Source of the DNA: Paenibacillus massiliensis 2301065 = DSM 16942
GTDB taxonomy: Bacteria; Bacillota; Bacilli; Paenibacillales; Paenibacillaceae
Direction of reading: 5' to 3'
NCBI RefSeq assembly: GCF_000377505.1
Contig: NZ_KB898192.1
Coordinates: forward strand, 186,001-250,000
DNA: 64,000 nucleotides
Of the stretch, positions 7,867 through 16,454 are shown one piece after another. Both the position numbers and the translations under genes were made by a program. The number at the start of each line of letters is the position of its first letter. Within the stretch, counting starts at the first letter, position 1. A model generated the notes under the pieces. It searched no databases, was not told where the DNA came from, and saw nothing but the letters and a program-made list of their open reading frames with translations.

Positions 7867-7905
7867 ATGGCCTGAATCGGGATGCTCCCAATCCAGGCCA
7901 TTTTT
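7867..7905 (+). terminator. Rho-independent terminator after the SUKH gene
   Basis: ATGGCCTG and CAGGCCAT form the outer stem, with GGGA and TCCC as an inner stem, followed by TTTTT. It lies 75 bases after the stop and faces the convergent peptidase gene, for which it may also serve. Confidence 0.85.
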
Positions 7906-7924
7906 ATGTTCTAGAGCCAGTGTC

Positions 7925-9052
7925 TCATTTACCTGCAGTCTCACGGATAATGGCGACCACAATCTCCGCTGCCTTGACGATATCATCTGCCTTAATTTTT
8001 TCTTGAGTCGTATGAATATATTCATAACCTAACGCAAGATTAACTGTAGGAATACCCAAGCCATTAAAGACATTAGCATCAGACCCGCCACCTGAGACAA
8101 AGGTTTCTGAATTCAGCCCAATGCCGCGAATCGCCCGTTGTGCAAGCTGCACCAGTTCATCATCCTCCTTGAACTTATACGCAGGATAGGCAATCTCACT
8201 GCGGAATTCAGACTGTGCCCCGTACTCCCGACAGGTCGTCTCCAGCGCGTCCCGCATTTGCTGAATCTGCTGGCTCATCTTCTCCTGCACATTGCTACGT
8301 GCTTCAGCGTATAACGTCACCAGTTCACATACAACATTAGTTGCTCCGCCACCTTCGAATTTGCCGATATTGGCGGTCGTATCCTTATCAATCCGGCCGA
8401 GCTTCATGGCACTGATAGCCTTGGAAGCAACCTGAATAGCGCTGATTCCATCCTCAGGATTTACCCCAGCATGAGCAGACTTGCCAGTAATCGTCATCTC
8501 AATGTTCGCTCTGGTAGGGGCACCGATGCAGATTGATCCTACTTCTCCATTCGAGTCCAACGCGAATCCGAATTCCGCATCGAGATCCTCAGGCTTCATC
8601 GCACTTGCACCAATCAGACCAGATTCCTCGCCCACCGTAATCACAAATTGAATCTGACCATGTGGAAGCTTCTTCTCCTCTGCGACGCGAATGGCTTCGA
8701 ATAGTGCAGCTATTCCCGCTTTATCATCGGCTCCCAGAATCGTCGCACCCTTGCTGCGAATCCATCCATCTTCACCCAGCTCTGGTTGTATCCCTACACC
8801 TGGAGCAACCGTATCCATATGACAGGTAAACAGAATTTTCGGTGCTTGTTCCGTGCCTGTTGCCTTCCAGGTCGCAATCAGATTGCCTGCACCGTGCCCG
8901 GTACGTTCCTTGGAATCGTCTTCCTTCACCTCTAGACCCAACGCCATAAATTTATCCTTCAGCACCTTCGCAATTTCCTGCTCGTGCCTAGTTTCACTAT
9001 CTACCTGTACAAGTTCCATAAATTCACCAATCAATCGATCTTTAACAACCAT
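7925..9052 (-). CDS. M20 family metallopeptidase, PepT-like (YqjE type)
   Basis: The 375-residue protein has M20 dizinc motifs: FTCHMDTV near residue 76 (first His and catalytic Asp), GADDKAGIAALFEA near 105 (bridging Asp), VGEESGLIGA near 139 (catalytic Glu-Glu) and FALDSNG. A dimerisation domain follows, and VSGGGSDANVFNGLG near 322 supplies a late motif. This arrangement is tripeptidase-T-like; B. subtilis YqjE is the closest family I recall. It is probably a cytoplasmic aminopeptidase for short peptides, but the exact substrate cannot be read from the sequence. ATG at 9052 follows GGGAGGAAAG. Confidence 0.85.
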   Translation of the reverse strand: MVVKDRLIGEFMELVQVDSETRHEQEIAKVLKDKFMALGLEVKEDDSKERTGHGAGNLIATWKATGTEQAPKILFTCHMDTVAPGVGIQPELGEDGWIRSKGATILGADDKAGIAALFEAIRVAEEKKLPHGQIQFVITVGEESGLIGASAMKPEDLDAEFGFALDSNGEVGSICIGAPTRANIEMTITGKSAHAGVNPEDGISAIQVASKAISAMKLGRIDKDTTANIGKFEGGGATNVVCELVTLYAEARSNVQEKMSQQIQQMRDALETTCREYGAQSEFRSEIAYPAYKFKEDDELVQLAQRAIRGIGLNSETFVSGGGSDANVFNGLGIPTVNLALGYEYIHTTQEKIKADDIVKAAEIVVAIIRETAGK

Positions 9053-9131
9053 ACTAACTTTCCTCCCTACTCGGATTGCGTTACAATAGTATTAACTTCA
9101 ACATTCCATCTTCATTATAAAGGAGTTACAC

Positions 9132-9233
9132 ATGCAGCACAAAAAATGGTTCAAAGTATTTGTATACGTCATGCTAATCGCTATGGTCGGCTCGACCCTA
9201 CTGGCAGTGCTGGAGCCTCTTATATTTAGATAA
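9132..9233 (+). CDS. prli42: Prli42-like stressosome-associated membrane peptide
   Basis: A 33-residue reading frame starts at ATG 9132 after AAAGGAG. It has a short basic cytoplasmic head (MQHKKWFK) and a single membrane helix (VFVYVMLIAMVGSTLLAVLE). This size, the basic head and the helix with V.YVMLI.M..STLLA match the Prli42 family, a membrane anchor for the stressosome first seen in Listeria and annotated in many Bacillales. It is divergent from the M20 peptidase gene and followed at once by a terminator, so it forms its own short transcript. Family assignment is by memory of the pattern. Confidence 0.7.
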   Translation: MQHKKWFKVFVYVMLIAMVGSTLLAVLEPLIFR

Positions 9234-9297
9234 CCAGCAATAAGGATGACAACACAACAATACTAATAACAGCAAATAAGAGCGAATGCTACACACA

Positions 9298-9337
9298 AAT
9301 AGGCAAGCTGCATTTAGAAGCAGACTGCCTATTTTGT
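9298..9337 (+). terminator. Terminator after the prli42-like gene
   Basis: AATAGGCA.GCTGC and GCAG..TGCCTATT form an interrupted stem and are followed by TTTTG. It lies 65 bases after the stop and may also serve the minus-strand operon, which ends at 9382. Confidence 0.65.
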
Positions 9338-9381
9338 GATGGTATTTATTCACAACCGATCTTCTCCATCTCAACTTAAGA

Positions 9382-9681
9382 TCATTCTGCCAGTGCATGC
9401 AGAGCCTCAGGCTCCTGAACAATCAGACTAACATACTGACTAAGCGTGCAGTAGGCCTCCAGCAATTGTGGACCTGCATCACCACCCAGTACAGCAGCTC
9501 GTCCAGTATAGATCACCTGCTCCAGCAATTGCTGGAGGAATAGGAGATTGAGTCGGGCAGCCTCTGCCGACCGCTGTTCTAGTAGAGCCAGATCATCCAA
9601 TGTGAGCTGAGACAAGCCTCGAAGCAGTAGCTCCTGACACCAGCTATGTATCTTATCACTGAGCGAATGCATTCCCTGCAC
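9382..9681 (-). CDS. Unknown 99-residue helical protein, last gene of the MoxR/VWA operon
   Basis: I do not recognise this protein. It is Leu-, Gln- and Glu-rich and predicted to be all helical (LSQLTLDDLALLEQRSAEAARL in two parts, LLFLQQLLEQVIYTGRAAVLGG), with no signal peptide or metal motif. GTG at 9681 follows GAGGTGAAG; an ATG three codons on is a second option. It lies 121 bases after the SWIM-protein gene on the same strand, with no clear terminator between, so it is probably the sixth gene of that operon. Its small size and helices suggest an adaptor or bundling subunit, but that is a guess. Confidence 0.55.
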   Translation of the reverse strand: MQGMHSLSDKIHSWCQELLLRGLSQLTLDDLALLEQRSAEAARLNLLFLQQLLEQVIYTGRAAVLGGDAGPQLLEAYCTLSQYVSLIVQEPEALHALAE

Positions 9682-9802
9682 GACTTCACCTCACGCCTCT
9701 TCTTCATTTATTTTCTGAGCGTAGTCCTGCTTTGCTAGTCTTAGTATTGAGACTGGATAATCACTAAAGATTGCTCTTCTATCCAGTTCAGTAGATCCGA
9801 AG

Positions 9803-11593
9803 CTACAGATCGAGCTTGAGATTGACCACCTGCGTTCCCTTCAAAAAACTGATCGGATAGAGCTTCTGTCCCTGTATTCTTACGAGCGTATAAAAATGGT
9901 CCAGCTCCTGGGTGCGATTATCCTTCTCCAATGCTTTGATTGCCGTCTTCCATTCCTGATCATAGGGAATCGTCATAGTCACCCTGAGCTGGTCCATATC
10001 TTCCCCAATCAGAATCAGCTCTTGTGCCAACTGATCAAAATAACGATCCACGATGCGTTCAAGCTTCAGCACAACCATTTGCTCCGTTCGGGCAGCAAAT
10101 AGTCTTGGCTGCCGTGAGGCTCCTTCCAACTGTAAAATACTTTTGAACAAGTACCCCTCTAGCGGAATCTCCTCAATTCGATTTCGTGGCAGCAATTCAA
10201 GCACTGCAGATTCCGACGAGGATATCCTGTGGTCGCGATTTACTTTCACTTGCCTGAACTCCAATTGCTCTCTGGATAGACGATCCATCGTTAACCCTGG
10301 CAACCATGGGGCAAAGGATGCATAATGCACTCCGAACGCGAACTCGTTCTTTTCATAGAACACCGGTCGAGCATCGGTGTAAGTATATACACCTTGATCA
10401 TCCGGGCAATAGAAATAGTAAGTAATTCCCCGATAGCCGGAACGAGTCTCCCAGGGCTCCGCTCCCAGTCCATACAGCTGCAGACGAGGCACAGTATGGT
10501 AACGGGAGCGATACTCCCCTGCCAGATCGGATAGTTGAGGTAATGACAGCTGCTGTTCCTCCAATAGCTTGAGGCTCAGTTCCAATCGGGTTATGCGGTC
10601 CAGGAGTACCCCCATGGAGCTCCGGATATGTCTGTTGAAGAATAGCTCCAGATCCCCCTTCAATCCACGCAACTGCCGTTCTACTTCAGGAAGCTCCCCG
10701 CTATGTGCTGTCACCGCGGCAATCTCAAGCCTGGCCAGCATACTCTCTGGCAATCTGGCTAGCCCTGTCAACAGCAGCTCCTGAAGGAGTCTACGGCATT
10801 CACGAACTGCCTGCATAGAATAGCGGACAGAATACAACGAGAAATTCAAGGCTTCAATATCCTTCAGACCATGCATTCTACGATAGCGCAGCAACGCCTC
10901 TAGTCGAAGCAGGTCTCCCTCCTTACCCTTAGCTGAGCATAGGGCCTTCGCCGGTTCAGGCTTTCCTGTGAAGGATACCTCTACTTCTCGTCTGGCTAAT
11001 CGTACTGTCAACAAGGAGTCATGCTTGACCTCCAGCGGCTCCTCATACTTCAATCGGAATACCACTTCTTCCAGGATTGCCGGCTTAAAACCTGCTATCA
11101 GGGATTCGCTGTCCGTAGTAAGCAGCCAACTAAAATCGACCTTAGGTTGAACAACTTGAGCGGTCGAGGCTGTGTTGGTTGGCCTGGAAGTCTGGGTGAC
11201 TGTATTCGTGTCTGTCTCCATTGGACCCTGTTCTGAGACTTGCGCATCCACCGTGCTACTATCCACCTGCGAAGCCGTTCCCTCCGGTTCCTCTCGGCTC
11301 TCCATGAGCTGCTGCTGATAATATAACACGGAGATTAGAATGTGCTTGCATATAGCTTCAGATGGGCAACTGCATTCCCACTTCTCTAGCGTGTCATACA
11401 GCTTACATGTCGTTCCATCATCAAGCTGGCAGCTCACCGACGCAGGCAGAAAGGTATAATCAGCACGGGTACCCTTGGCTATTTCCTTAAGAGCGCGGTT
11501 GTACAACCCTTTATTGGCATAACGGATCAAATAATCCTCTGTGCATAAGTCGATAAATTGATTAAATTGCAACCTATAGCCAGCATCATCCAT
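9803..11593 (-). CDS. SWIM zinc-finger protein (YehQ-like)
   Basis: The 596-residue protein has a SWIM motif at Cys74, Cys76, Cys82 and His84 (CSC..ICKH), which binds zinc and usually touches DNA or protein. It is preceded by YANKGLYNRALKEIAKG, typical for SWIM-protein starts. A Thr/Ser/Gln-rich linker (about residues 100-145) leads into a long Leu-rich helical body with no domain I recognise. In E. coli a SWIM protein (YehQ) belongs to the same gene set as the MoxR, VWA and DUF4132 proteins found upstream here. ATG at 11593 follows AGGAGGAGG. The gap to the DUF4132 gene is 80 bases. Confidence 0.75.
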   Translation of the reverse strand: MDDAGYRLQFNQFIDLCTEDYLIRYANKGLYNRALKEIAKGTRADYTFLPASVSCQLDDGTTCKLYDTLEKWECSCPSEAICKHILISVLYYQQQLMESREEPEGTASQVDSSTVDAQVSEQGPMETDTNTVTQTSRPTNTASTAQVVQPKVDFSWLLTTDSESLIAGFKPAILEEVVFRLKYEEPLEVKHDSLLTVRLARREVEVSFTGKPEPAKALCSAKGKEGDLLRLEALLRYRRMHGLKDIEALNFSLYSVRYSMQAVRECRRLLQELLLTGLARLPESMLARLEIAAVTAHSGELPEVERQLRGLKGDLELFFNRHIRSSMGVLLDRITRLELSLKLLEEQQLSLPQLSDLAGEYRSRYHTVPRLQLYGLGAEPWETRSGYRGITYYFYCPDDQGVYTYTDARPVFYEKNEFAFGVHYASFAPWLPGLTMDRLSREQLEFRQVKVNRDHRISSSESAVLELLPRNRIEEIPLEGYLFKSILQLEGASRQPRLFAARTEQMVVLKLERIVDRYFDQLAQELILIGEDMDQLRVTMTIPYDQEWKTAIKALEKDNRTQELDHFYTLVRIQGQKLYPISFLKGTQVVNLKLDL

Positions 11594-11673
11594 GCGCCGT
11601 CCTCCTCCTGTTCGCCGCAGCTACACCGCTACCTTGATGCGCTTCCTATACTGCTCTCACCGAGCAGTTGCTC

Positions 11674-14600
11674 TTACCGTCCTGTAGCACGCAAAATATC
11701 ATAGATGGTCTCACTGTACACACGAGCGGGTACACGCTCTAGCTCCATAGCCTCATCCCTGTAGTAGGAATGGTATTTATTGTGCCGATTGCGATAGAAC
11801 TCCAGCGAGGTAAGTGTAATATCCTCCAGGCCCTCATAGTACACAACACTGGTTCCACTGAATTGCAGCTCGACAACCAATTCGCCGTACGCCTTGTACA
11901 TCTCGTGGTAGAAGCCACCATCTGCAGGCGCACCTTTATACCAGCCATATTTCTCAAGCGTCTTGGGAAGCGCTGTCGGAGAATACTCTTCTGCAGGCAA
12001 ATGAGCATACTCACGCGCCTTCCTCTCATCCTCTGCGACAATATATACGGTACGCTCCAACTGCTCGAAGGGCTGTTCAATTTCATAATCCTGAAGTTGA
12101 GTCTTCCAGGCCTCAAGCTGCTCCTGATCAAGCTCCAACGGGTGCACGAGTCCAATCCGGACATCTGCCTTCAGCTCGTATTCCTCTTCATCAACCGTGT
12201 TGAAGGTTCCGTCGTCCATGTATCGGAAAGTATCCTTGAGTTGTTCGTTCTCATAGACACCCCACACGAGTCCTACGGCAAAGTGATGCATAATCACATT
12301 GTTAACGAACAAATCCGTCCATTCTTGGGTAGACCAGAGTCGCTGTTTGGACAAGGATTCTTCCAGCCGCTGTGACTGCAAAGTAACCATCGTCTTCAGG
12401 TCCTTCTTGAGCTGAGTGAAGCGGGTCTTTGCTTCCTTAGCCTGCTCGGCATCATCCTTCTCACCTGGTACAGGCAGACTCTTGACCACCTTACCTGTCT
12501 CTTCATTCACTAAGCTCAATTGATAATCACGGTTCACCTTGACGAGGAAGGATCGGGCTCCATAGCTGAGACGCTGTGTACCTTTACTATCAAAACCAAG
12601 CGCTGTAATGAGTCGATCCTCCAGCTGCTCCTGTGTCAAGCCGGCATTCTCTGCTGCCATCTGCAGTGCTTCCGCCGCCGCCGTCTTTACCTGACGATTC
12701 TTAATGGTACGCCCTAGCTTGTCGATGGTCATCAGGGCAGATAGATCCTTGACGTAGGACATCACCTTGACAGACTCGGCTGCAATAGCCCCTCGTCCGC
12801 TCTCAGACCAGCCTTTGATTTCCCTACTTAGCAAATCCACCAGCCTGCGGTCTCCGAACATTGCCCCCAGATACAATACCCACTTCTCTTTCGCAGGAGC
12901 CCCCATCCGAAGCCATTGCTGTATAAGCTCACTGCTGAAGTCTGCCAGGGAGGCAGCTTGCACGTAAACATTCATCTCCTCCAGCATTTCATTCGGCCCT
13001 GAGTTGTATTCCAAGGATTGCAGTAGCACATATACCTGAATGTCCTGACTCAGCGGCTGACCATCAGTATCCTTGAGCAGCGGTAGATCCGCCAGCGAGA
13101 GCCAGCTCAGGCGGGACTTCTTCTTCTCATCCGCCTGTCTTGCCAGAGCAGCATGTGCATGTGCCGGACCTTGCCCTGCCGTATCCAGTAGCACCTGAAT
13201 AAGCTCGCGCAGAGCGCTATTTTTCTCTCTCGACAGCAGTTCGGTGTACGCATCCTTGGCCTCAGGAAGTCGACGTATCAGATTCAGCACCTGCTCCTTG
13301 ATGCCTGATTTTTTACTGGCAAGATACACATCCTTATACAACTGAAGATCTACTCGATCTGTGAAGGCCCCAGTGATCTGTTTGCGGAGTTTTTTGGACG
13401 AATCATTCAACCCCTTCAGGAACACCTTTGTCATTAATTCAGCTGGCTGCTGCTCCCATGATGACAGCATGGTGCTCAGGAACAACTCTCGTGCATCCGT
13501 AGAGAGCTCATCATATTTTCCAAGCACAGCCTCTGGATACGTGTGGAGCAGACGCTGATAAGCCTCTTCCCCCATAAAGTTATAGTCATACGTATCGCCC
13601 GTTACTCCGTTCAGCCAGACAAGCGCTTCAAGCAGCTTCTGGTGATCTACCTCGGAATGATCTGCGTAGGTCTCCAGTAACTTCTGTCCGTCAAAAGCAT
13701 AGGATCGGTATAGCTCCGAGACACATTCCAGTGTATTGACGCCCTTGTACGAGATTAGGCTCGCAAGACGACGAGCTGCCTCGGACTCCAGCGGCAGGAA
13801 GGACAGTGCAATGACGAGTTGCTTGCGGTTCATATCCTTGTTCAGTCTGTTGAATAGTCCATGGTTCTGCTGGTCGCCCCAATATTCCTCAAGAGTAAGC
13901 TCACCTTCGAGATAACGAGCCAGCATCAATCCAAAGCGTCCGCTGAATGCCTTATTTCGCAGATTAGCTATAATAGCCTGCTCTACGGTTCCAGCACCTT
14001 TTGGAAGTGGTTCCCCCTGGTCGGCAAGCACGGTATGGATAATCAGCTTCAAAAAAGGATTCTCCAAAATCTCGTAGGCCCGATGACTCTCCTCCAAATG
14101 TCCCGGGATCATGTCTAGCAGCTTTCGCCAAGTAATCATGTTGTATTTGAACGAGTCTGCCAACTGCTCGATAAATGAAAAGGGTTCATCCGTAGGCAGC
14201 AGCCCCTCAAGCAACTCATCTGGCTTGGAGAAGTTATAATCCATCCTCAGTAGATGGCTGCGAACCTCCAATGGGCATACCTCATGCAACAGTCGTACTG
14301 CTTCCAGCAGTACCTGATCGATCTCCTCTTGACTAGCCAGTATCCTGTCCTTTCCACCATGGAGGTTGCAGCGATACAGGAGAGCAGCAGTTATCAGGTA
14401 CAACGTATCCATCAGTGTAGTCCTTGGCAGCAATTCTTTGGCACTCACGCTGCTGTCAGGGAAATGAGTAGCAACTACTTGTGTACGACGCTCTGAAACC
14501 CACTCTGCATTCAGATCCGCAGTGGTCGCATTATGTCTATCCCGGTAATCTGCCCGCCGTAGAATTATTGGCTCCATCGCCGTATGTAACTGCTTGCGTA

Positions 14601-15198
14601 ATTCGTCTGCATCCTCAGTCACTACCAACCGCAGCCATTCCGGAATTCTCTTCAGACCCTCCTGCGCCTGATCCGCATTAGCTTGATAGTAAAGTCTCAG
14701 CAGGAGCAAGGCTTGTATCAATTGATGTGGAGTGACCGCACTACGAGCACGCATCTCACTTTGTCCCAATTGTTTTTCAATCAGCCTGTTCATCTCGGCT
14801 TCTCCAAGGTAAGACGAGAGCTTGTCCATAATGGGCTGCATTCGTTCCATACGTTCTGCTCCATTCTTACTCGTCTTGCCCAGACCAACTGGATAGATCT
14901 GATTACGGAAGATGACAGGAATCAGATATTCTCCCCAGCTGAGACCTTTATTCGTCAGGATCACTGCGGATAAGCGAAGAGCTTCATCGCTGGTCCCCTG
15001 CTTGAATAGCTTCTCCAGGTAATCTATTGTGCTGAAAGAAAAATTGGAGATTGAGCTGAGCCTTGGAACTGTACTTTCTTTGCCAAATACATAATTTCGA
15101 ATCTGCTCGATGTCCTGCTTGGTCAGGCGATTATCCTTCCCATACAGCTCCAGTGTCTTGTCTACTAATGATTGCTCCGTTAAAGTTTCCTTTAGCAT
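11674..15198 (-). CDS. DUF4132 domain giant protein (YehI/MolR-like)
   Basis: This 1174-residue protein is mostly helical repeats of HEAT or ARM character across residues 1-860, with many Leu/Ala pairs. The DUF4132 domain is near the C-terminus: LSYGARSFLVKVNRDYQLSL, then TMVTLQSQRLEESLSKQRLW, WTDLFVNNVIMHHFAVGLVWG, TFRYMDDGTFNT and GLVHPLEL, each seen in DUF4132 proteins. E. coli YehI has an added N-terminal WGR domain, which is absent here. Helical scaffold plus conserved C-terminal domain suggests a recognition or assembly platform worked by the MoxR ATPase; that is inference. ATG at 15198 follows GGGAGGG. It lies 56 bases after the VWA gene. Confidence 0.8.
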   Translation of the reverse strand: MLKETLTEQSLVDKTLELYGKDNRLTKQDIEQIRNYVFGKESTVPRLSSISNFSFSTIDYLEKLFKQGTSDEALRLSAVILTNKGLSWGEYLIPVIFRNQIYPVGLGKTSKNGAERMERMQPIMDKLSSYLGEAEMNRLIEKQLGQSEMRARSAVTPHQLIQALLLLRLYYQANADQAQEGLKRIPEWLRLVVTEDADELRKQLHTAMEPIILRRADYRDRHNATTADLNAEWVSERRTQVVATHFPDSSVSAKELLPRTTLMDTLYLITAALLYRCNLHGGKDRILASQEEIDQVLLEAVRLLHEVCPLEVRSHLLRMDYNFSKPDELLEGLLPTDEPFSFIEQLADSFKYNMITWRKLLDMIPGHLEESHRAYEILENPFLKLIIHTVLADQGEPLPKGAGTVEQAIIANLRNKAFSGRFGLMLARYLEGELTLEEYWGDQQNHGLFNRLNKDMNRKQLVIALSFLPLESEAARRLASLISYKGVNTLECVSELYRSYAFDGQKLLETYADHSEVDHQKLLEALVWLNGVTGDTYDYNFMGEEAYQRLLHTYPEAVLGKYDELSTDARELFLSTMLSSWEQQPAELMTKVFLKGLNDSSKKLRKQITGAFTDRVDLQLYKDVYLASKKSGIKEQVLNLIRRLPEAKDAYTELLSREKNSALRELIQVLLDTAGQGPAHAHAALARQADEKKKSRLSWLSLADLPLLKDTDGQPLSQDIQVYVLLQSLEYNSGPNEMLEEMNVYVQAASLADFSSELIQQWLRMGAPAKEKWVLYLGAMFGDRRLVDLLSREIKGWSESGRGAIAAESVKVMSYVKDLSALMTIDKLGRTIKNRQVKTAAAEALQMAAENAGLTQEQLEDRLITALGFDSKGTQRLSYGARSFLVKVNRDYQLSLVNEETGKVVKSLPVPGEKDDAEQAKEAKTRFTQLKKDLKTMVTLQSQRLEESLSKQRLWSTQEWTDLFVNNVIMHHFAVGLVWGVYENEQLKDTFRYMDDGTFNTVDEEEYELKADVRIGLVHPLELDQEQLEAWKTQLQDYEIEQPFEQLERTVYIVAEDERKAREYAHLPAEEYSPTALPKTLEKYGWYKGAPADGGFYHEMYKAYGELVVELQFSGTSVVYYEGLEDITLTSLEFYRNRHNKYHSYYRDEAMELERVPARVYSETIYDILRATGR

Positions 15199-15254
15199 AA
15201 TTTAGCCCTCCCATTCCAATGATGATTCATGTAGCACAAGTAACCTCGTGTAAT

Positions 15255-16454
15255 CTAACGAATGACGCCAGCAACCCACTCTGCCAGCTCGTTCGGTGTA
15301 ATAGCTGCAACCTCGGCTCCGATATTGCTCAAGGTCTGGGCGGCATTCCGGTTGTATACTGCTTCACCACTGAAATCCAACGCTGTCAACACGAGTAGCT
15401 TTGCTCCCGCGTCTACAATATCCTTGCAGGCCTTATACATATATGGAAGCGGGTAACCTTCCTCCAGATCACTTACCAATACAAAAATCGTCTTGCCCGG
15501 GTTATCCATAAGACGTTCCGCATAACGAAGTGCCTTGGTAATATGCGTCCCGCCACCAAGCTGGACACTCATCAGCAGATCAACCGGGTCCTCCAGCCGA
15601 TCACTGAGATCCACCACCTCGGTATCAAAAATAATCAGATGCGTACGCAACGCATTCAGACTATGGAAGATACTCGCCATGACAGCACTATAAATAACAG
15701 AATCCAGCATGCTCCCGCTTTCATCAACAGCAATGACGATGTTCCATTTATTGTAGGTTTGGACACTTCCATCAAAATAAAGACGATCAATGACGAATCT
15801 GCCGCGTTTTTTATCATAGTTTTTGAGATTTCGGGTTATGGTCTTCTTCATATTCAGATTACGCAGCGACTTTACGGGACTGCTCACATAGCGACTCTTC
15901 TTGCCCAAAATGCTGGAACGCACCTCAAGCTCCAACCGGCGGCGCAAATCCTCTACGACTGTACGCACGATGTCCTTGGCGCTACGTAGCACCTCACCCT
16001 TCATGCGACCTTTGAACTGCATAATATTTTTGAGCAGATTCATATTGGGCTCCAGTGATTCCAGAAGCTTCCGATCCGTCAGTAGCTCTGACAGGCCGTA
16101 GCGCTCCAGCGCTTGCTTCTCCAATACCTCTACCGTTGTCTTGGGAAAAAGTGTTCTGATCTTGTGCAACCAATCCGGCACCGTCAATTGAGGAGCTCCT
16201 TGTCCCCCTTCACGACGGAAGCCCTGCTCCTCGCTATATTCACGATCATACAGGTAGCCCAGTACCTCATCCAACTCCGTATAAGAGTAATCGTCATAGC
16301 TATATTCTGAATTCTGCGACAGACTCTCCTCTGCCGAGGCTCCTAATAATAGCCGCCATCGATTCAGTAGTTCTGTCGACCCTGACTTGGCGTTTGTCGC
16401 TGTAGAAGTATGCTGTATTACTCCATCATCTACTTCGTGTTGATCAGCATCCAT
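15255..16454 (-). CDS. VWA domain protein with intact MIDAS (YehP-like)
   Basis: The 399-residue protein has an acidic Tyr/Asp/Glu-rich N-terminus (YSYDDYSYTELDEVLGYLYDRE in parts), a basic helical middle (residues 145-215) and a C-terminal von Willebrand A domain. The metal-ion-dependent adhesion site is complete: DESGS near residue 244, the Thr of GGGTHITKAL and the Asp of VLVSDLEEG. VWA proteins of this kind pair with MoxR ATPases, which remodel a target held through the metal site. It overlaps the DUF5682 gene by 25 bases, and AAAGGAG precedes ATG at 16454, so coupled translation is likely. It has no signal peptide and should act in the cytoplasm. Confidence 0.85.
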   Translation of the reverse strand: MDADQHEVDDGVIQHTSTATNAKSGSTELLNRWRLLLGASAEESLSQNSEYSYDDYSYTELDEVLGYLYDREYSEEQGFRREGGQGAPQLTVPDWLHKIRTLFPKTTVEVLEKQALERYGLSELLTDRKLLESLEPNMNLLKNIMQFKGRMKGEVLRSAKDIVRTVVEDLRRRLELEVRSSILGKKSRYVSSPVKSLRNLNMKKTITRNLKNYDKKRGRFVIDRLYFDGSVQTYNKWNIVIAVDESGSMLDSVIYSAVMASIFHSLNALRTHLIIFDTEVVDLSDRLEDPVDLLMSVQLGGGTHITKALRYAERLMDNPGKTIFVLVSDLEEGYPLPYMYKACKDIVDAGAKLLVLTALDFSGEAVYNRNAAQTLSNIGAEVAAITPNELAEWVAGVIR

